Of a stretch of DNA of 64,000 bases, positions 47,598-56,591 are shown piece by piece. The translations under genes and the position numbers were made by a program. The notes below the pieces were generated by a model. The model ran no database searches and was not told the origin of the DNA. It worked only from the letters and a program-made list of their open reading frames with translations. Position 1 is the stretch's first letter. Each line of letters opens with the position of its first letter. Location of the stretch: positions 44,060 to 108,059 of the forward strand of contig NZ_LJPW01000108.1 of NCBI RefSeq assembly GCF_001400735.1, read 5' to 3'. The stretch is from Pseudomonas caricapapayae (GTDB lineage Bacteria; Pseudomonadota; Gammaproteobacteria; Pseudomonadales; Pseudomonadaceae).

Positions 47598-47993
47598 GTG
47601 GACAAGTTGCAGAAAACGCTTGAAGAGTGGAAAGAGATGCTCGACCCGGCGCAGTACAACGTTTGTCGCCTGAAAGGGACCGAGCGGCCGTTTTCCGGCA
47701 AGTACAACGATACAAAGACCGCGGGCGTCTATCACTGTATCTGCTGCAATGAGCCGCTGTTCGATTCCACTACCAAGTTTGATTCCGGGTGCGGCTGGCC
47801 GAGTTTCTATGCGCCGCTCGAGGGCAGTGCGGTGGTCGAGGTTCGCGATATGAGCCACGGTATGATTCGTACTGAAGTGGTCTGCGCCAAATGTGATGCG
47901 CACCTGGGCCATGTGTTTCCCGATGGTCCGCCGCCGACCGGGCTGCGTTATTGCATCAATTCGGTCTGCCTGGACCTGGTACCACGCGCCTGA
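47598..47993 (+). CDS. msrB: Peptide methionine-R-sulfoxide reductase MsrB
   Basis: The 131-residue enzyme has two zinc CXXC pairs (Cys47/Cys50 and Cys96/Cys99) and catalytic Cys119 in [11 protein letters not shown]. It reduces Met-R-sulfoxide in proteins. GTG 47598 is the start: CGGAGG sits at 47585-47590 and the upstream frame runs through the alaA promoter. gpx follows 151 bp downstream on the same strand. Confidence 0.95.
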   Translation: MDKLQKTLEEWKEMLDPAQYNVCRLKGTERPFSGKYNDTKTAGVYHCICCNEPLFDSTTKFDSGCGWPSFYAPLEGSAVVEVRDMSHGMIRTEVVCAKCDAHLGHVFPDGPPPTGLRYCINSVCLDLVPRA

Positions 47994-48144
47994 GGGCGAT
48001 GCGGCACCGCGGCATGCAACGGTTGCGGGGCTTATCTATCCGTATCAATACCGGCAATCCGCGTGCGCCGCGTTCCGTCTCACGCTAACGTCAGTGCTCA
48101 TGTTCCCATCCCGCCACTGCACCTTGAACTCGAGGCCATCCTTG

Positions 48145-48630
48145 ATGAGCGAAAACCTGCTGAGTATCCCGGTCACTACGATCAAGGGAGAACAGAAAAC
48201 CCTCGCCGATTACGCTGGCAAGGCGGTACTGGTGGTCAATACGGCCAGCAAATGCGGATTCACGCCTCAGTACCAGGGCCTGGAAAAGCTCTGGCTGGAC
48301 TATAGGGATAAAGGGCTGGTGGTGCTGGGTTTCCCTTGCAACCAGTTCGGCAAGCAGGAACCGGGTGACGAGGGCGCGATCTCCGGGTTCTGCGAGCTTA
48401 ACTACGGGGTCAGCTTCCCGCTGTTCAAGAAGATCGATGTGAACGGTGCCAATGCTCACCCTTTGTTCGTTCGGCTAAAACAGCAGGCCCCGGGTCTGCT
48501 GGGGACCGAGCGGATCAAGTGGAATTTCACCAAGTTCCTGATTGGCAGGGATGGCACGCTGGTCAAGCGCTTTGCGCCTTTGACCAAACCCGAGGAACTG
48601 ACCGGCGAAATTGAATCGCTGCTGCGCTGA
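48145..48630 (+). CDS. Glutathione peroxidase family protein (Cys type)
   Basis: The 161-residue protein has the peroxidatic Cys37 in ASKCGFT (Cys in place of selenocysteine), Gln67... region GFPCNQFGKQEPG and Trp126-Asn127 in KWNFTKF, and a resolving Cys83 in GFCELNYG. Such bacterial enzymes mostly use thioredoxin. ATG 48145 is chosen within a longer frame. In P. aeruginosa a MarR regulator (OspR, PA2825) stands between this gene and sagS; here only 6 bp separate them and they converge. Confidence 0.93.
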   Translation: MSENLLSIPVTTIKGEQKTLADYAGKAVLVVNTASKCGFTPQYQGLEKLWLDYRDKGLVVLGFPCNQFGKQEPGDEGAISGFCELNYGVSFPLFKKIDVNGANAHPLFVRLKQQAPGLLGTERIKWNFTKFLIGRDGTLVKRFAPLTKPEELTGEIESLLR

Positions 48631-48636
48631 GCCCGC

Positions 48637-50988
48637 TCAGCCGACGCCATTGAGGGGGATCCACTGATCCAGGATGCTGGCCAGTTCGGCGCGGCGGAAC
48701 GGCTTGGCCAGATAGTCGTTCATGCCCGCTGCCTTGCAGCGCTCACGCTCATCGGGCATGGCGTTGGCCGTAAGGGCTACGATCGGCAGATTTGGCCAGC
48801 GGCCGCTGCTGCGGATCTGGCGGCTGGCTTCGTAGCCGTCCATGACCGGCATGTTGCAATCCATCAACACCAGATCGAAATGGCCTTGCTCCAGTTGTTC
48901 CAGAGCCTCGCCGCCATGGCTGCTGATAATCACTTCGCATCCCAGCTTGCCAAGTATGCCCTTGGCCACCAGCTGATTGACCGGGTTGTCCTCCACCAAT
49001 AAAACCCGCGCCATACGCTGAGCGGTTTGCTCTGGCGCTCTGGTGTCCCTGACGCCTGCTTCCTCCTGACCCAGTACGCGTCGCAGCGTATGGTAAAGCG
49101 CGTTGCGGGCCAGTGGTCGGGCCTGCTGTTGCAGAGGGGAGAGGGCGGTAACCTGTTCGCCTGGCATGAAGTTGCCGTAGGCAGTGACCAGCAGGATCGG
49201 CACCGGTGTGCTCGGGCGGATCGCAAACAGGCATTCGGGGCAGTCGGTAATGACCAGGTCCGGGCTGCTGTCGAGGTCCACATCCTCCGGGCGATCGTCA
49301 ATGCTGCGGCGCTTGAGATCGACCCCCCAGGACGGCAGCAGACTGCCGAGAAGTTCTACCAGTCCGCTGCCTGCCGAGCTGACCACGGTAACCCGGCCCC
49401 TGAGCGCGGTCTGAGTGACCGCAGGCACGTGCACCGGCAACGGCAAATCAGCGCAGAACTGGCTGCCGAAACCGGACTGCGACTGGATACTCAACGTGCC
49501 GTTCATGGCTTCGCAAAGGTTGTTGGTCAGCGCCAGGCCCAGCCCCGTACCGCCATACTGTCGAGTGATGGCGGTTTCTGCCTGAGTGAAGGGCTGGAAG
49601 ATTTTCGCCTGGGCGTCCTGCGCAATGCCGATGCCGGTGTCGCGCACTTCGATGCGTACCCGGTTCTCTCCGGAGTCGGCGTCCTTATGGTGAGTCAGGC
49701 GCACATCCACACGCCCGAAACGGGTGAACTTGAGTGCGTTGGACAGCAGGTTGCTGACGATCTGCCGCACCCGGGTCGGGTCACCGGTGACCATCGCCGG
49801 AAAGTCCGGAGCAATCAGACAAGTCAGCTCCACGCTGGGGGCTGCGTTCTGTGAGAGCAGGTTGGCGGTGTCCTCGATGAGCACTCCCAGGTCGAAAGGA
49901 ATGCGCTCGATTTCCAGGTGACCGGCATCGAACTTGGACATGTCGAGAATATCGTTGAGCAGCTCGACCAGCACCTTGCCCGAGTCATGGGCGATCATCA
50001 GTTGCTGGCGTTGCTCGGCACTGAGCGGGCTGTCCAGTGACAGGGCCAGCATGCCCAGCAGGCCATTGAGCGGCGTACGGATTTCGTGGCTCATGTGCGC
50101 GAGAAAAGCCGAGCGCGCATGGGCCATGTCCAGCGCCGTACTGCGTGCTATCTGCAGTTCCTCATTGGATTCACGAAGGCGTATGTTGCTGGCCTTGAGC
50201 TCGTTGGTGCGTGCCGAAACGATATTTTCCAGCTCGTTGAGATGTTCGGTCAGTCGGTCTTCGGCCATGCGCCGTCTGGAAAACTCGCTGCTCATGGTTT
50301 CGAACTGACGATTGAACGTGGCGACCAGTACGCCGATTTCATCCTGTTCATGATAAGGCGGGCAGGTTATTTTCCCTTGGTCGGGATCGCGCGGATCGCG
50401 ACTGCTCAGTTCGCGGATCACCCTCACCAGCGGCTTGGTCAGGGTGGCGTAGAACAGAATGGTCAGAATACCGGCCAGTGCCAGACTGCGAACGAAGCCG
50501 TTGAGCAGAGTGATTTCGGCACGTTGCAGAAAATGGCTGCCGAAAGCGAAGGTGTCCACGGTCAGGTACAGTGTGCCGATGGTTTCATCCGGCAGATGGT
50601 TGAGGTGCAGTTTTTCCTGAAACTGTCGGCTCTCGCCGAACAGCCAGTCGCTGAGCATCCGATAACGTCCTGTTGCCATGAGGCGGTCGACGCTGGAGAG
50701 CACCGCGTCATTGTTATCGGTCAGTCTGGCACTGACCACGGCAGGGGAACGCAGCAGCCCGAGCGTGAGCTCCTGAGCCAGCTCTGAGTCGATGTTGTAG
50801 GCAATGCGTGATGCCGGGTTCTGAATGATTTCCAGCAGCGACTTGATTTCGCGATTGATGGACGCGTCTTCGCTGGCATAATCGATCGCAATCTGGAACA
50901 GGCTCAGCAGGGTCCCCAGCGCGAAGCCGATCAGTACGGCAAGACGCGCCTGCTTGAACGAAAGCCTGTTTTTGAGCGATATATCCAT
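48637..50988 (-). CDS. sagS: Hybrid sensor histidine kinase SagS
   Basis: The 783-residue protein has a membrane helix (about 15-37), a periplasmic sensor segment, a second helix (about 178-200), a HAMP-like linker and coiled coil, HisKA with phosphoacceptor His301 (HMSHEIRTPLNG), HATPase_c (NLLSNALKF, GTGLGLALT) and a C-terminal receiver with Asp710 (LMDCNMPVMDGYE) and Lys in YLAKPF. No Hpt domain is present, so phosphate must pass to an external Hpt protein such as HptB. P. aeruginosa SagS (PA2824, 786 residues), in the same gene neighbourhood, governs attachment and biofilm tolerance. Confidence 0.9.
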   Translation of the reverse strand: MDISLKNRLSFKQARLAVLIGFALGTLLSLFQIAIDYASEDASINREIKSLLEIIQNPASRIAYNIDSELAQELTLGLLRSPAVVSARLTDNNDAVLSSVDRLMATGRYRMLSDWLFGESRQFQEKLHLNHLPDETIGTLYLTVDTFAFGSHFLQRAEITLLNGFVRSLALAGILTILFYATLTKPLVRVIRELSSRDPRDPDQGKITCPPYHEQDEIGVLVATFNRQFETMSSEFSRRRMAEDRLTEHLNELENIVSARTNELKASNIRLRESNEELQIARSTALDMAHARSAFLAHMSHEIRTPLNGLLGMLALSLDSPLSAEQRQQLMIAHDSGKVLVELLNDILDMSKFDAGHLEIERIPFDLGVLIEDTANLLSQNAAPSVELTCLIAPDFPAMVTGDPTRVRQIVSNLLSNALKFTRFGRVDVRLTHHKDADSGENRVRIEVRDTGIGIAQDAQAKIFQPFTQAETAITRQYGGTGLGLALTNNLCEAMNGTLSIQSQSGFGSQFCADLPLPVHVPAVTQTALRGRVTVVSSAGSGLVELLGSLLPSWGVDLKRRSIDDRPEDVDLDSSPDLVITDCPECLFAIRPSTPVPILLVTAYGNFMPGEQVTALSPLQQQARPLARNALYHTLRRVLGQEEAGVRDTRAPEQTAQRMARVLLVEDNPVNQLVAKGILGKLGCEVIISSHGGEALEQLEQGHFDLVLMDCNMPVMDGYEASRQIRSSGRWPNLPIVALTANAMPDERERCKAAGMNDYLAKPFRRAELASILDQWIPLNGVG

Positions 50989-51068
50989 GAGTACTTACTG
51001 CCACTTCTGGTTGGCCAAGCATAGCTGATAGGCACTGCTGACCAATCAGTTAAATATAAGGAGATCCC

Positions 51069-51959
51069 GTGGATTCTCGGTTGGATGCTTTTTTGCAACG
51101 CGCCGATGCCGTGCTGGCACGCCTGGAGCCGTTGCTGCCAGCGTTGCGCGAGCCGGTCGACTGGTCGCAGGCGCTGGCCGCGCGTTGGGTGCAAGAGGGG
51201 CGTAGCGGCTATCTGATGCCATTGCAGGTGAGCCTGGATACGCGTCTGACCGATCTGATCGGTGTCGACCTGCAGCGCGATCAGCTAGGGCGCAATACAC
51301 GCCAGTTCATCGATGGCCTCCCAGCCAATCATGCGTTGCTCTGGGGCTCGCGCGGCACCGGCAAATCGTCCTTGATTCGCGCTCTGCTGGCCGAATATGC
51401 CTCGGCCGGTCTGCGCCTGATCGAGATCGAGCGTGATCATCTGGGCGACCTGCCTCGGGTGGTCGAGCAATTGCACGCACTGCCGCAGCGCTTCGTGCTG
51501 TTCTGCGATGACCTGTCCTTCGAGTCGGGTGAAGATGATTATCGCGTGCTGAAAAGTGTGCTCGACGGTTCGCTGGAGCAGGCACCTGACAACGTGCTGC
51601 TGTATGCGACGTCCAATCGCCGTCATCTGGTGCCCGAGAAGGAAAGCGATAACGTTGACTGGAAGCACGTCGACGGCGAATTGCACCCCAGCGAGGCCGT
51701 GGAAGACAAGATCGCGTTGTCTGACCGGTTCGGTCTGTGGCTGTCGTTCTACCCGTTCACTCAGGAACATTATCTGAACGTGGTCGAGCACTGGATCACG
51801 CAACTGGCAGACAAAGCCGGCTTGCAATGGCAGCGCGACGAAAGCCTGGAAAAAGCCGCGATTCGCTGGGCGACCGCGCGAGGTAATCGCAATGGCCGCT
51901 GTGCCTTTCAATTTGCACGTTACTGGGTAGGACTTGAATTGTTGGAGCAACATACATGA
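51069..51959 (+). CDS. DUF815-family P-loop ATPase
   Basis: The 296-residue AAA-type ATPase has Walker A WGSRGTGKSS (92-101), Walker B FVLFCDDLSFE, and an arginine-containing sensor region (VLLYATSNRRHLVPEKESDN). DUF815 proteins are cytoplasmic and uncharacterised. GTG 51069 is set by AAGGAGATCCC just upstream. The stop overlaps msrC by 4 bp (ATGA), so the ATPase and the methionine sulfoxide reductase are coupled. Confidence 0.85.
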   Translation: MDSRLDAFLQRADAVLARLEPLLPALREPVDWSQALAARWVQEGRSGYLMPLQVSLDTRLTDLIGVDLQRDQLGRNTRQFIDGLPANHALLWGSRGTGKSSLIRALLAEYASAGLRLIEIERDHLGDLPRVVEQLHALPQRFVLFCDDLSFESGEDDYRVLKSVLDGSLEQAPDNVLLYATSNRRHLVPEKESDNVDWKHVDGELHPSEAVEDKIALSDRFGLWLSFYPFTQEHYLNVVEHWITQLADKAGLQWQRDESLEKAAIRWATARGNRNGRCAFQFARYWVGLELLEQHT

Positions 51960-52438
51960 TTGATTTGCAAACTACCGGCGCTGGCCTGGATGGCTACAGT
52001 CTGCTGGCCGCCCAGCTTGAGTCGTTGCTGGCCGATGAGCGCGACTTCATCGCCAATGCCGCGCAGTTCTCTGCGTTTCTCTATACGCAGATCGATGACC
52101 TGAACTGGGCTGGCTTTTACCTCAATCGCGATGAAGAGCTGGTGCTGGGGCCGTTTCAAGGGCAGATAGCGTGCGTACGCATTCCTTTCGGCAAAGGCGT
52201 TTGCGGAGCCGCAGCGCAAAGTCGGCAAACCCAGCGTGTTCAGGATGTTCATGAGTTTCCCGGACACATCGCCTGCGACAGCGCATCGAACAGCGAGCTG
52301 GTGGTGCCGCTGGTCAAGGACGGCCATCTGATCGGCGTGCTGGACCTGGACAGTCCAAGTGTGGGGCGTTTCAAGGAGGAGGATCAGGCGGGGATCGAAC
52401 GTCTGGCCGCTATCTTTCTGGCATCGACCGACTGCTGA
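51956..52438 (+). CDS. msrC: Free methionine-(R)-sulfoxide reductase (GAF type)
   Basis: The 160-residue GAF-domain protein has three Cys residues at 73, 83 and 107 (QGQIACVRIPFGKGVCG and HIACDSASNSE) whose spacing equals that of catalytic Cys84/94/118 of E. coli MsrC, the free Met-R-sulfoxide reductase. The closing DLDSP element is also present. It complements MsrB, which acts on protein-bound residues. It is translated from an ATGA overlap with the DUF815 gene. Confidence 0.92.
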   Translation: MIDLQTTGAGLDGYSLLAAQLESLLADERDFIANAAQFSAFLYTQIDDLNWAGFYLNRDEELVLGPFQGQIACVRIPFGKGVCGAAAQSRQTQRVQDVHEFPGHIACDSASNSELVVPLVKDGHLIGVLDLDSPSVGRFKEEDQAGIERLAAIFLASTDC

Positions 52439-52450
52439 GCCGGTCGGCCT

Positions 52451-52482
52451 GCCGCTGCCCGGAACCTGGTTCCGGCAGCGGC
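52451..52482. terminator. Bidirectional hairpin between msrC and the coiled-coil gene
   Basis: GCCGCTGCC(C)GGAAC pairs with GTTCCGGCAGCGGC with one bulged C and a 3-nt loop. It lies between convergent genes, but no T tract is present on either side. Confidence 0.5.
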
Positions 52483-52492
52483 GGTGGAGTCA

Positions 52493-53263
52493 TCAATCGT
52501 AGATGACTTTCTTCTTCCATTCGGATTCTGTTTCGTCTGCTTTCAAGCCTTCGGTCAGCGCGTTGTCGTCGTCTTCGGAAGGCGCAGTGTTGGTCAATAC
52601 CATCGAGTTGGCGCGGGCCAGTTGTTTTTCCATCGCCAGCAAGTGCTGTTGATAAGTCACCGGGTCCGGCTGATTGCGCAAATACTGTACGCCGCGTTCG
52701 AACGCCAGGCGAGCCTGGCCGGGCTGGTCCTGGCTGAGGGCCATCTGCCCGAGGTTATTGAAAAACTCGATGTGCAGCGTAACCAGAATGGTGCGGATCT
52801 CACGGATCCAGTGTTTGGCTTCGCTGGTTTGCAGGAAGCCATCATGCGCAGCGCGGGTCACCTGGCCATGCAGGGCTTCAAGCAGGAAGCGCACGTCCTT
52901 GGCCTTGGCTTCGGTCTGAATCGGCGTGACCGGGTTGGGCACGTCAATGCGCTCGCCTTTGCCGATCTGTTCTTCCAGCTCGCCAATGCGGTGCTTGAGC
53001 TGAGCGTTGCCCTTGTCCAGGTTCAGCATGCGCTGGACGACGTTGAGTTCCAGGCGGGTGAGCAGCAGCTTCAAGGCTGGTGACATCAACTGGCCGGGAA
53101 ATACTTCGGTGATCTCGCTGCAGCGACGCAGGCGATCACTGAGCTCAACCTTGGTACGGGCCTTTTCCAGTTTGCCGTTTTCAGCGACGTGATTCAGGTA
53201 GCCGATCGCGATAAGCAGTGCGATACCTGCTACTACCATCAGCGTGATCATGAGTGGAGTCAC
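52493..53263 (-). CDS. Conserved coiled-coil membrane protein, function unknown
   Basis: The 256-residue protein has one N-terminal membrane helix (about 2-24) followed by a helical, charged domain with likely coiled coil (NLDKGNAQLKHRIGELEEQI, about 80-100) and a TPR-like stretch (LGQMALSQDQPGQARLAFERGVQYL), then an acidic tail. No enzymatic motif was seen. GTG 53263 has GAGG upstream; ATG 53251 (residue 5) is an alternative. Its location next to the tRNA cluster is unremarkable. Confidence 0.7.
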   Translation of the reverse strand: MTPLMITLMVVAGIALLIAIGYLNHVAENGKLEKARTKVELSDRLRRCSEITEVFPGQLMSPALKLLLTRLELNVVQRMLNLDKGNAQLKHRIGELEEQIGKGERIDVPNPVTPIQTEAKAKDVRFLLEALHGQVTRAAHDGFLQTSEAKHWIREIRTILVTLHIEFFNNLGQMALSQDQPGQARLAFERGVQYLRNQPDPVTYQQHLLAMEKQLARANSMVLTNTAPSEDDDNALTEGLKADETESEWKKKVIYD

Positions 53264-53453
53264 TGTGCAAACCTCATTTGTTCAATTAGTTTTAGTGCGA
53301 GTGTAGTGGCTAAGCACTACTGCGCATAGATGTCCCTCCTGGAGTTTGTCGGCATCTCTTCTATATAGATTAGGCAGCCGAGCGATTGGCGACAATCGGT
53401 CGGCGTCCGAACGACATCGAAGTTATTGATTTCAATAAATTTTCAGATGGGGG

Positions 53454-53482
53454 TTGACGACCCCCCAAACCATCCATAGAAT
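53454..53482 (+). promoter_or_regulatory. Sigma-70 promoter of the tRNA operon
   Basis: TTGACG (53454-53459) and TAGAAT (53477-53482) are 17 bp apart and followed by the GC-rich discriminator GCGCGCC, the form expected for a stringently controlled stable-RNA promoter. The first tRNA begins 64 bp downstream. Confidence 0.88.
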
Positions 53483-53545
53483 GCGCGCCACTTACAGCGT
53501 AAAGCACACAGCGTAGCGCAAATAAGTAGTGAATGTTGTACGTGT

Positions 53546-53621
53546 GTCCCCTTCGTCTAGTGGCCTAGGACACCGCCCTTTCACGGCGGTAACAGGGGTT
53601 CGAGTCCCCTAGGGGACGCCA
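53546..53621 (+). tRNA. tRNA-Glu (TTC), copy 1
   Basis: 76 nt including encoded CCA. Acceptor GTCCCCT/AGGGGAC, anticodon loop CTTTCAC with TTC, and T arm GGGGTTCGAGTCCCC are complete. Confidence 0.97.
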
Positions 53622-53623
53622 TT

Positions 53624-53699
<76 letters not shown>

Positions 53700-53769
53700 T
53701 TTTTAAGCAGCTTTGCTTCACGGCAGGGTTGAGTGAAACCAGAACACATCTCCGGATGATGTCTGGAAC

Positions 53770-53793
53770 TGAAACACACACCATTGTGTTTCA
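53770..53793 (+). repeat. Hairpin between the two tRNA pairs
   Basis: TGAAACACA and TGTGTTTCA are perfect complements with a 6-nt loop in the 100-nt spacer. It is probably a processing signal; no T tract follows. Confidence 0.5.
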
Positions 53794-53799
53794 GGCAGT

Positions 53800-53875
53800 G
53801 TCCCCTTCGTCTAGTGGCCTAGGACACCGCCCTTTCACGGCGGTAACAGGGGTTCGAGTCCCCTAGGGGACGCCA
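53800..53875 (+). tRNA. tRNA-Glu (TTC), copy 2
   Basis: Identical over 76 nt to the copy at 53546, with TTC anticodon and encoded CCA. Confidence 0.97.
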
Positions 53876-53879
53876 TATT

Positions 53880-53955
<76 letters not shown>

Positions 53956-53962
53956 AATTCAC

Positions 53963-53992
53963 AAAAACGCCGCTCATCAGAGCGGCGTTTTT
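53963..53992 (+). terminator. Rho-independent terminator of the tRNA operon
   Basis: AAAAACGCCGCTC pairs with GAGCGGCGTTTTT over an ATCA loop, 8 nt after the last tRNA. Confidence 0.95.
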
Positions 53993-54039
53993 GTTTGTGC
54001 GTTTTGACATCTCTATAAAGATTTTTTCTTCCCTTATGC

Positions 54040-54468
54040 TTATTCCGGGTTCTGTCTCGACGCCAGTAATTCGTCGAGCTGCGGCAGCAAGGTCACGCTT
54101 TCCTGTTCATTGGAATCGGTACGTGCGACCAGAACCGTTGCTTCTCGCTTGCTACTGCGGTTATAGGGCACATGCGGCATGCCCGCCGGAATATAAAAGA
54201 AGTCGCCTTCCTCTACGATTGCATGTTTTTCCAGCGACTCTCCATACCAGCAGCCTGTCGCTCCACGCAGTGCATAAATAGCGGTTTCATGCTCCTGATG
54301 CTTGTGTGCCTTGCCTTTGCCTCCTGGCGGGATCGTCAGCAGTTGCATATGGATATGCCGGGCACCGGCACTTTGTGCAGAGATGCCGACTTGATAATCC
54401 AGCCCCTGTTTGCCTTGAGCGGTCTGAGCGGGTTTCAAAAGGACACAATCAAGTTGATCACTGGCCAC
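54040..54468 (-). CDS. Small cupin-domain protein
   Basis: The 142-residue protein has the cupin metal motifs HKHQEHETAIYALRG (HxHxxxE type) and GDFFYIPAGMPHVPYN. The GTG start at 54468 is set by AGGAGA 6 nt upstream; the longer open frame starts with a TTG and lacks support. A single-domain cupin of this sort may be an isomerase, dioxygenase or ligand-binding protein; no substrate is apparent. Confidence 0.8.
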   Translation of the reverse strand: MASDQLDCVLLKPAQTAQGKQGLDYQVGISAQSAGARHIHMQLLTIPPGGKGKAHKHQEHETAIYALRGATGCWYGESLEKHAIVEEGDFFYIPAGMPHVPYNRSSKREATVLVARTDSNEQESVTLLPQLDELLASRQNPE

Positions 54469-54635
54469 GGTTTTCTCCTCGCCTGATGCTCGAACGAACT
54501 TGTCCACTGAGCCCGCTGCCCGATCAGGGCAGGGGATATCGAACAATATGCCTGATGGGCGGGAGCATAGCGCAGGTGTTGGCGTCGATCAAGTGAAAGA
54601 AACGCCATGCCTTTCTCGATGTCTGGTGTGATGCA

Positions 54636-55358
54636 TCAAGGCATTTGCGGCAGTTCATTGGGTCGCATATCAAACACCAGCACTTCTGCGTCAACGCCCT
54701 CGCTCAGGCGTATGGCCTGTTCGTTACGCACGCGTACCCCATCTCCTTCGCCCAGTTGCTCGCCATTGAGCACTACACTGCCACGCGCAACGTGCACGTA
54801 GGCATAGCGGTTGGCCGCCAGCTCCAGGGTCGCGGCTTCATCGCCATCGAACAGGCCGGCATACACCCGAGCGTCCTGGCGCACCTTGAGCGCACCGTTC
54901 TCGCCTTCCGGCGAAATGATCAGTTGTAAACGACCGCGCTTCTGTTCGGCACTGAAATGCTCTTGCTGGTAGTTCGGCGTTGCGCCTGCAACGTTCGGCA
55001 CAATCCATATCTGTAGAAAGTGCACGCCCTCGGACGGCGAGTGGTTGAACTCGCTGTGCGCCACACCGCTGCCGGCACTCATCAGTTGCACGTCGCCAGG
55101 GCGAATCACCGAACCGGTGCCCAGCGTATCTTTGTGCTCCAGAGCGCCTTCCAGCACGTAAGAGAAAATCTCCATGTCGCGGTGTGGGTGCTGGCCAAAC
55201 CCCTTGCCTGCAATCACGCGATCGTCGTTGATCACCAGCAGGTCGGAAAAACCCTGCTCCTGCGGATTGCGATACCCGGCAAAGGAAAAGGTGTGAAAGG
55301 ATTTCAGCCAGCCATGATTGGCTGCGCCGCGGTCGGAAGCTTTGCGAAGAGTCAGCAT
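54636..55358 (-). CDS. Pirin-family protein (YhhW-like quercetinase)
   Basis: The 240-residue bicupin shows the pirin signature GFGQHPHRDMEIFSYVLEGALEHKD and SAGSGVAHSEFN, with metal ligands in HPH, and a C-terminal cupin lacking the full metal set. E. coli YhhW has quercetin 2,3-dioxygenase activity in vitro; the physiological substrate is unknown. It is divergent from a LysR gene, 187 bp apart, which may regulate it. Confidence 0.9.
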   Translation of the reverse strand: MLTLRKASDRGAANHGWLKSFHTFSFAGYRNPQEQGFSDLLVINDDRVIAGKGFGQHPHRDMEIFSYVLEGALEHKDTLGTGSVIRPGDVQLMSAGSGVAHSEFNHSPSEGVHFLQIWIVPNVAGATPNYQQEHFSAEQKRGRLQLIISPEGENGALKVRQDARVYAGLFDGDEAATLELAANRYAYVHVARGSVVLNGEQLGEGDGVRVRNEQAIRLSEGVDAEVLVFDMRPNELPQMP

Positions 55359-55545
55359 GATTCTTTCTCCATCCGTCTATCGACGCCGCACATTCAGCAA
55401 TCGATCAAGTGAGACAGAGACTACGGGTTATCGACTGTCACAATAAGTCCTTGAAAGGCGAATGACTGTCTCGCTGTGGTTGACAGTGCGCACTGACGCG
55501 TTACGCTTTGTCGCATAGCATTCTGCGTTTATCCAGGCCACGACC

Positions 55546-56466
55546 ATGAACCCTTTTGAAGACATGCGGATTTTCTGCCAGGTCATGGAGTCCGGCAGCT
55601 TCACGGCGGCGTCCGACAAGCTGGGCCTGTCCAAGCAATTTGTCAGTCGCCGCCTGATGCAACTGGAGGCGCGGCTGGGCGTGCGCCTGCTCAACCGCTC
55701 TACGCGACGTCTGGATGTCACGCCCTTGGGTCAGAGTTATTACGAATCAGCCGTGCGCCTGCTGGCCGAGGTCGAGCAGGTCGAGCAGGGGATTGCCGGG
55801 CAGAATAACGAGCCGCGTGGCACCCTGCGCCTGAGTGCGCCGCTGTCGTTTGCCGTCGCGCATCTGGGGTGTCTGCTGCCACTGTTCCTGGAGCGCTATC
55901 GCGATGTGGCAGTGGAAGTGGACTTGAGTGATCGTGCGGTGGATGTGATCAGTGAAGGCTACGATCTGGTTCTGCGTATCGGGGTGCTTGAAGACTCCAG
56001 CCTGATTGCCCGACGCATCGCGTCGATCGACCGGGTCTACTGCGCCAGTCCGGCCTACCTGGCCAAGCGTGGCACACCGCAAAAACCTGACGACCTGCAT
56101 GCCCATGATTGTCTGCCCTATGGTCACAGCCGTCAGGCGCAATGGCGTTTTCAGTGGCAGGGCAAGCCATTGACCCTGAACGTCAGCGGGCGGATGCGCG
56201 CCAACAATGGAGAACTGCTCAGAGACTCGGCGATGGCCGGGCTGGGCATCACTTATCTGCCGACGTTCATCGTCGGCGCAGCGCTGCGCGAAGGCAGTCT
56301 GGTACGAGTGCTGGATGACCTGCGGCCCGAGCCATTGACGTTGTCGGCGGTTTACCCCCAGCACCGACAGGCCTCACGCCCGGTGCAGGCCTTCGTCGAT
56401 TTCCTGCGTGAGCGCCTGGAGTCAGGTATCGAGCTCAATGATCCGCAAGGCCGAGGTCATCACTGA
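55546..56466 (+). CDS. LysR-family transcriptional regulator (pirin-adjacent)
   Basis: The 306-residue regulator begins MNPFEDMRIFCQVMESGSFT with HTH SDKLGLSKQFVSRRLMQLEARL, then the effector domain (GTLRLSAPLSFAVAHLGCLLPLF). The Cys in IFCQV and other details are like the CrgA/DsdC-type group. It is divergent from the pirin gene, a common arrangement in pseudomonads, and so is a likely regulator of it. Confidence 0.88.
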   Translation: MNPFEDMRIFCQVMESGSFTAASDKLGLSKQFVSRRLMQLEARLGVRLLNRSTRRLDVTPLGQSYYESAVRLLAEVEQVEQGIAGQNNEPRGTLRLSAPLSFAVAHLGCLLPLFLERYRDVAVEVDLSDRAVDVISEGYDLVLRIGVLEDSSLIARRIASIDRVYCASPAYLAKRGTPQKPDDLHAHDCLPYGHSRQAQWRFQWQGKPLTLNVSGRMRANNGELLRDSAMAGLGITYLPTFIVGAALREGSLVRVLDDLRPEPLTLSAVYPQHRQASRPVQAFVDFLRERLESGIELNDPQGRGHH

Positions 56467-56591
56467 AGCGGCTTTAGATGATTTTTTTGCATCTTAGGCT
56501 AGAACAAAAATGAATTTAGCTAATTTTCGTCCGGGTGGTAGGGTCATTGCCGATCACGTCGATCTGTCCGATGCCTCTGGAGACCCTGCCC

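Noticed and set aside
47408..47707. N-terminal 100-codon extension of alaA
   Set aside because: The extension overlaps the msrB 5' end in antisense, has no AlaA similarity, and the family N-terminus is met at 47407.
53956..54040. Genomic island inserted at the tRNA-Gly 3' end
   Set aside because: No integrase gene and no second copy of the tRNA 3' end beyond the tandem pair was seen; the downstream genes look like ordinary core genes.
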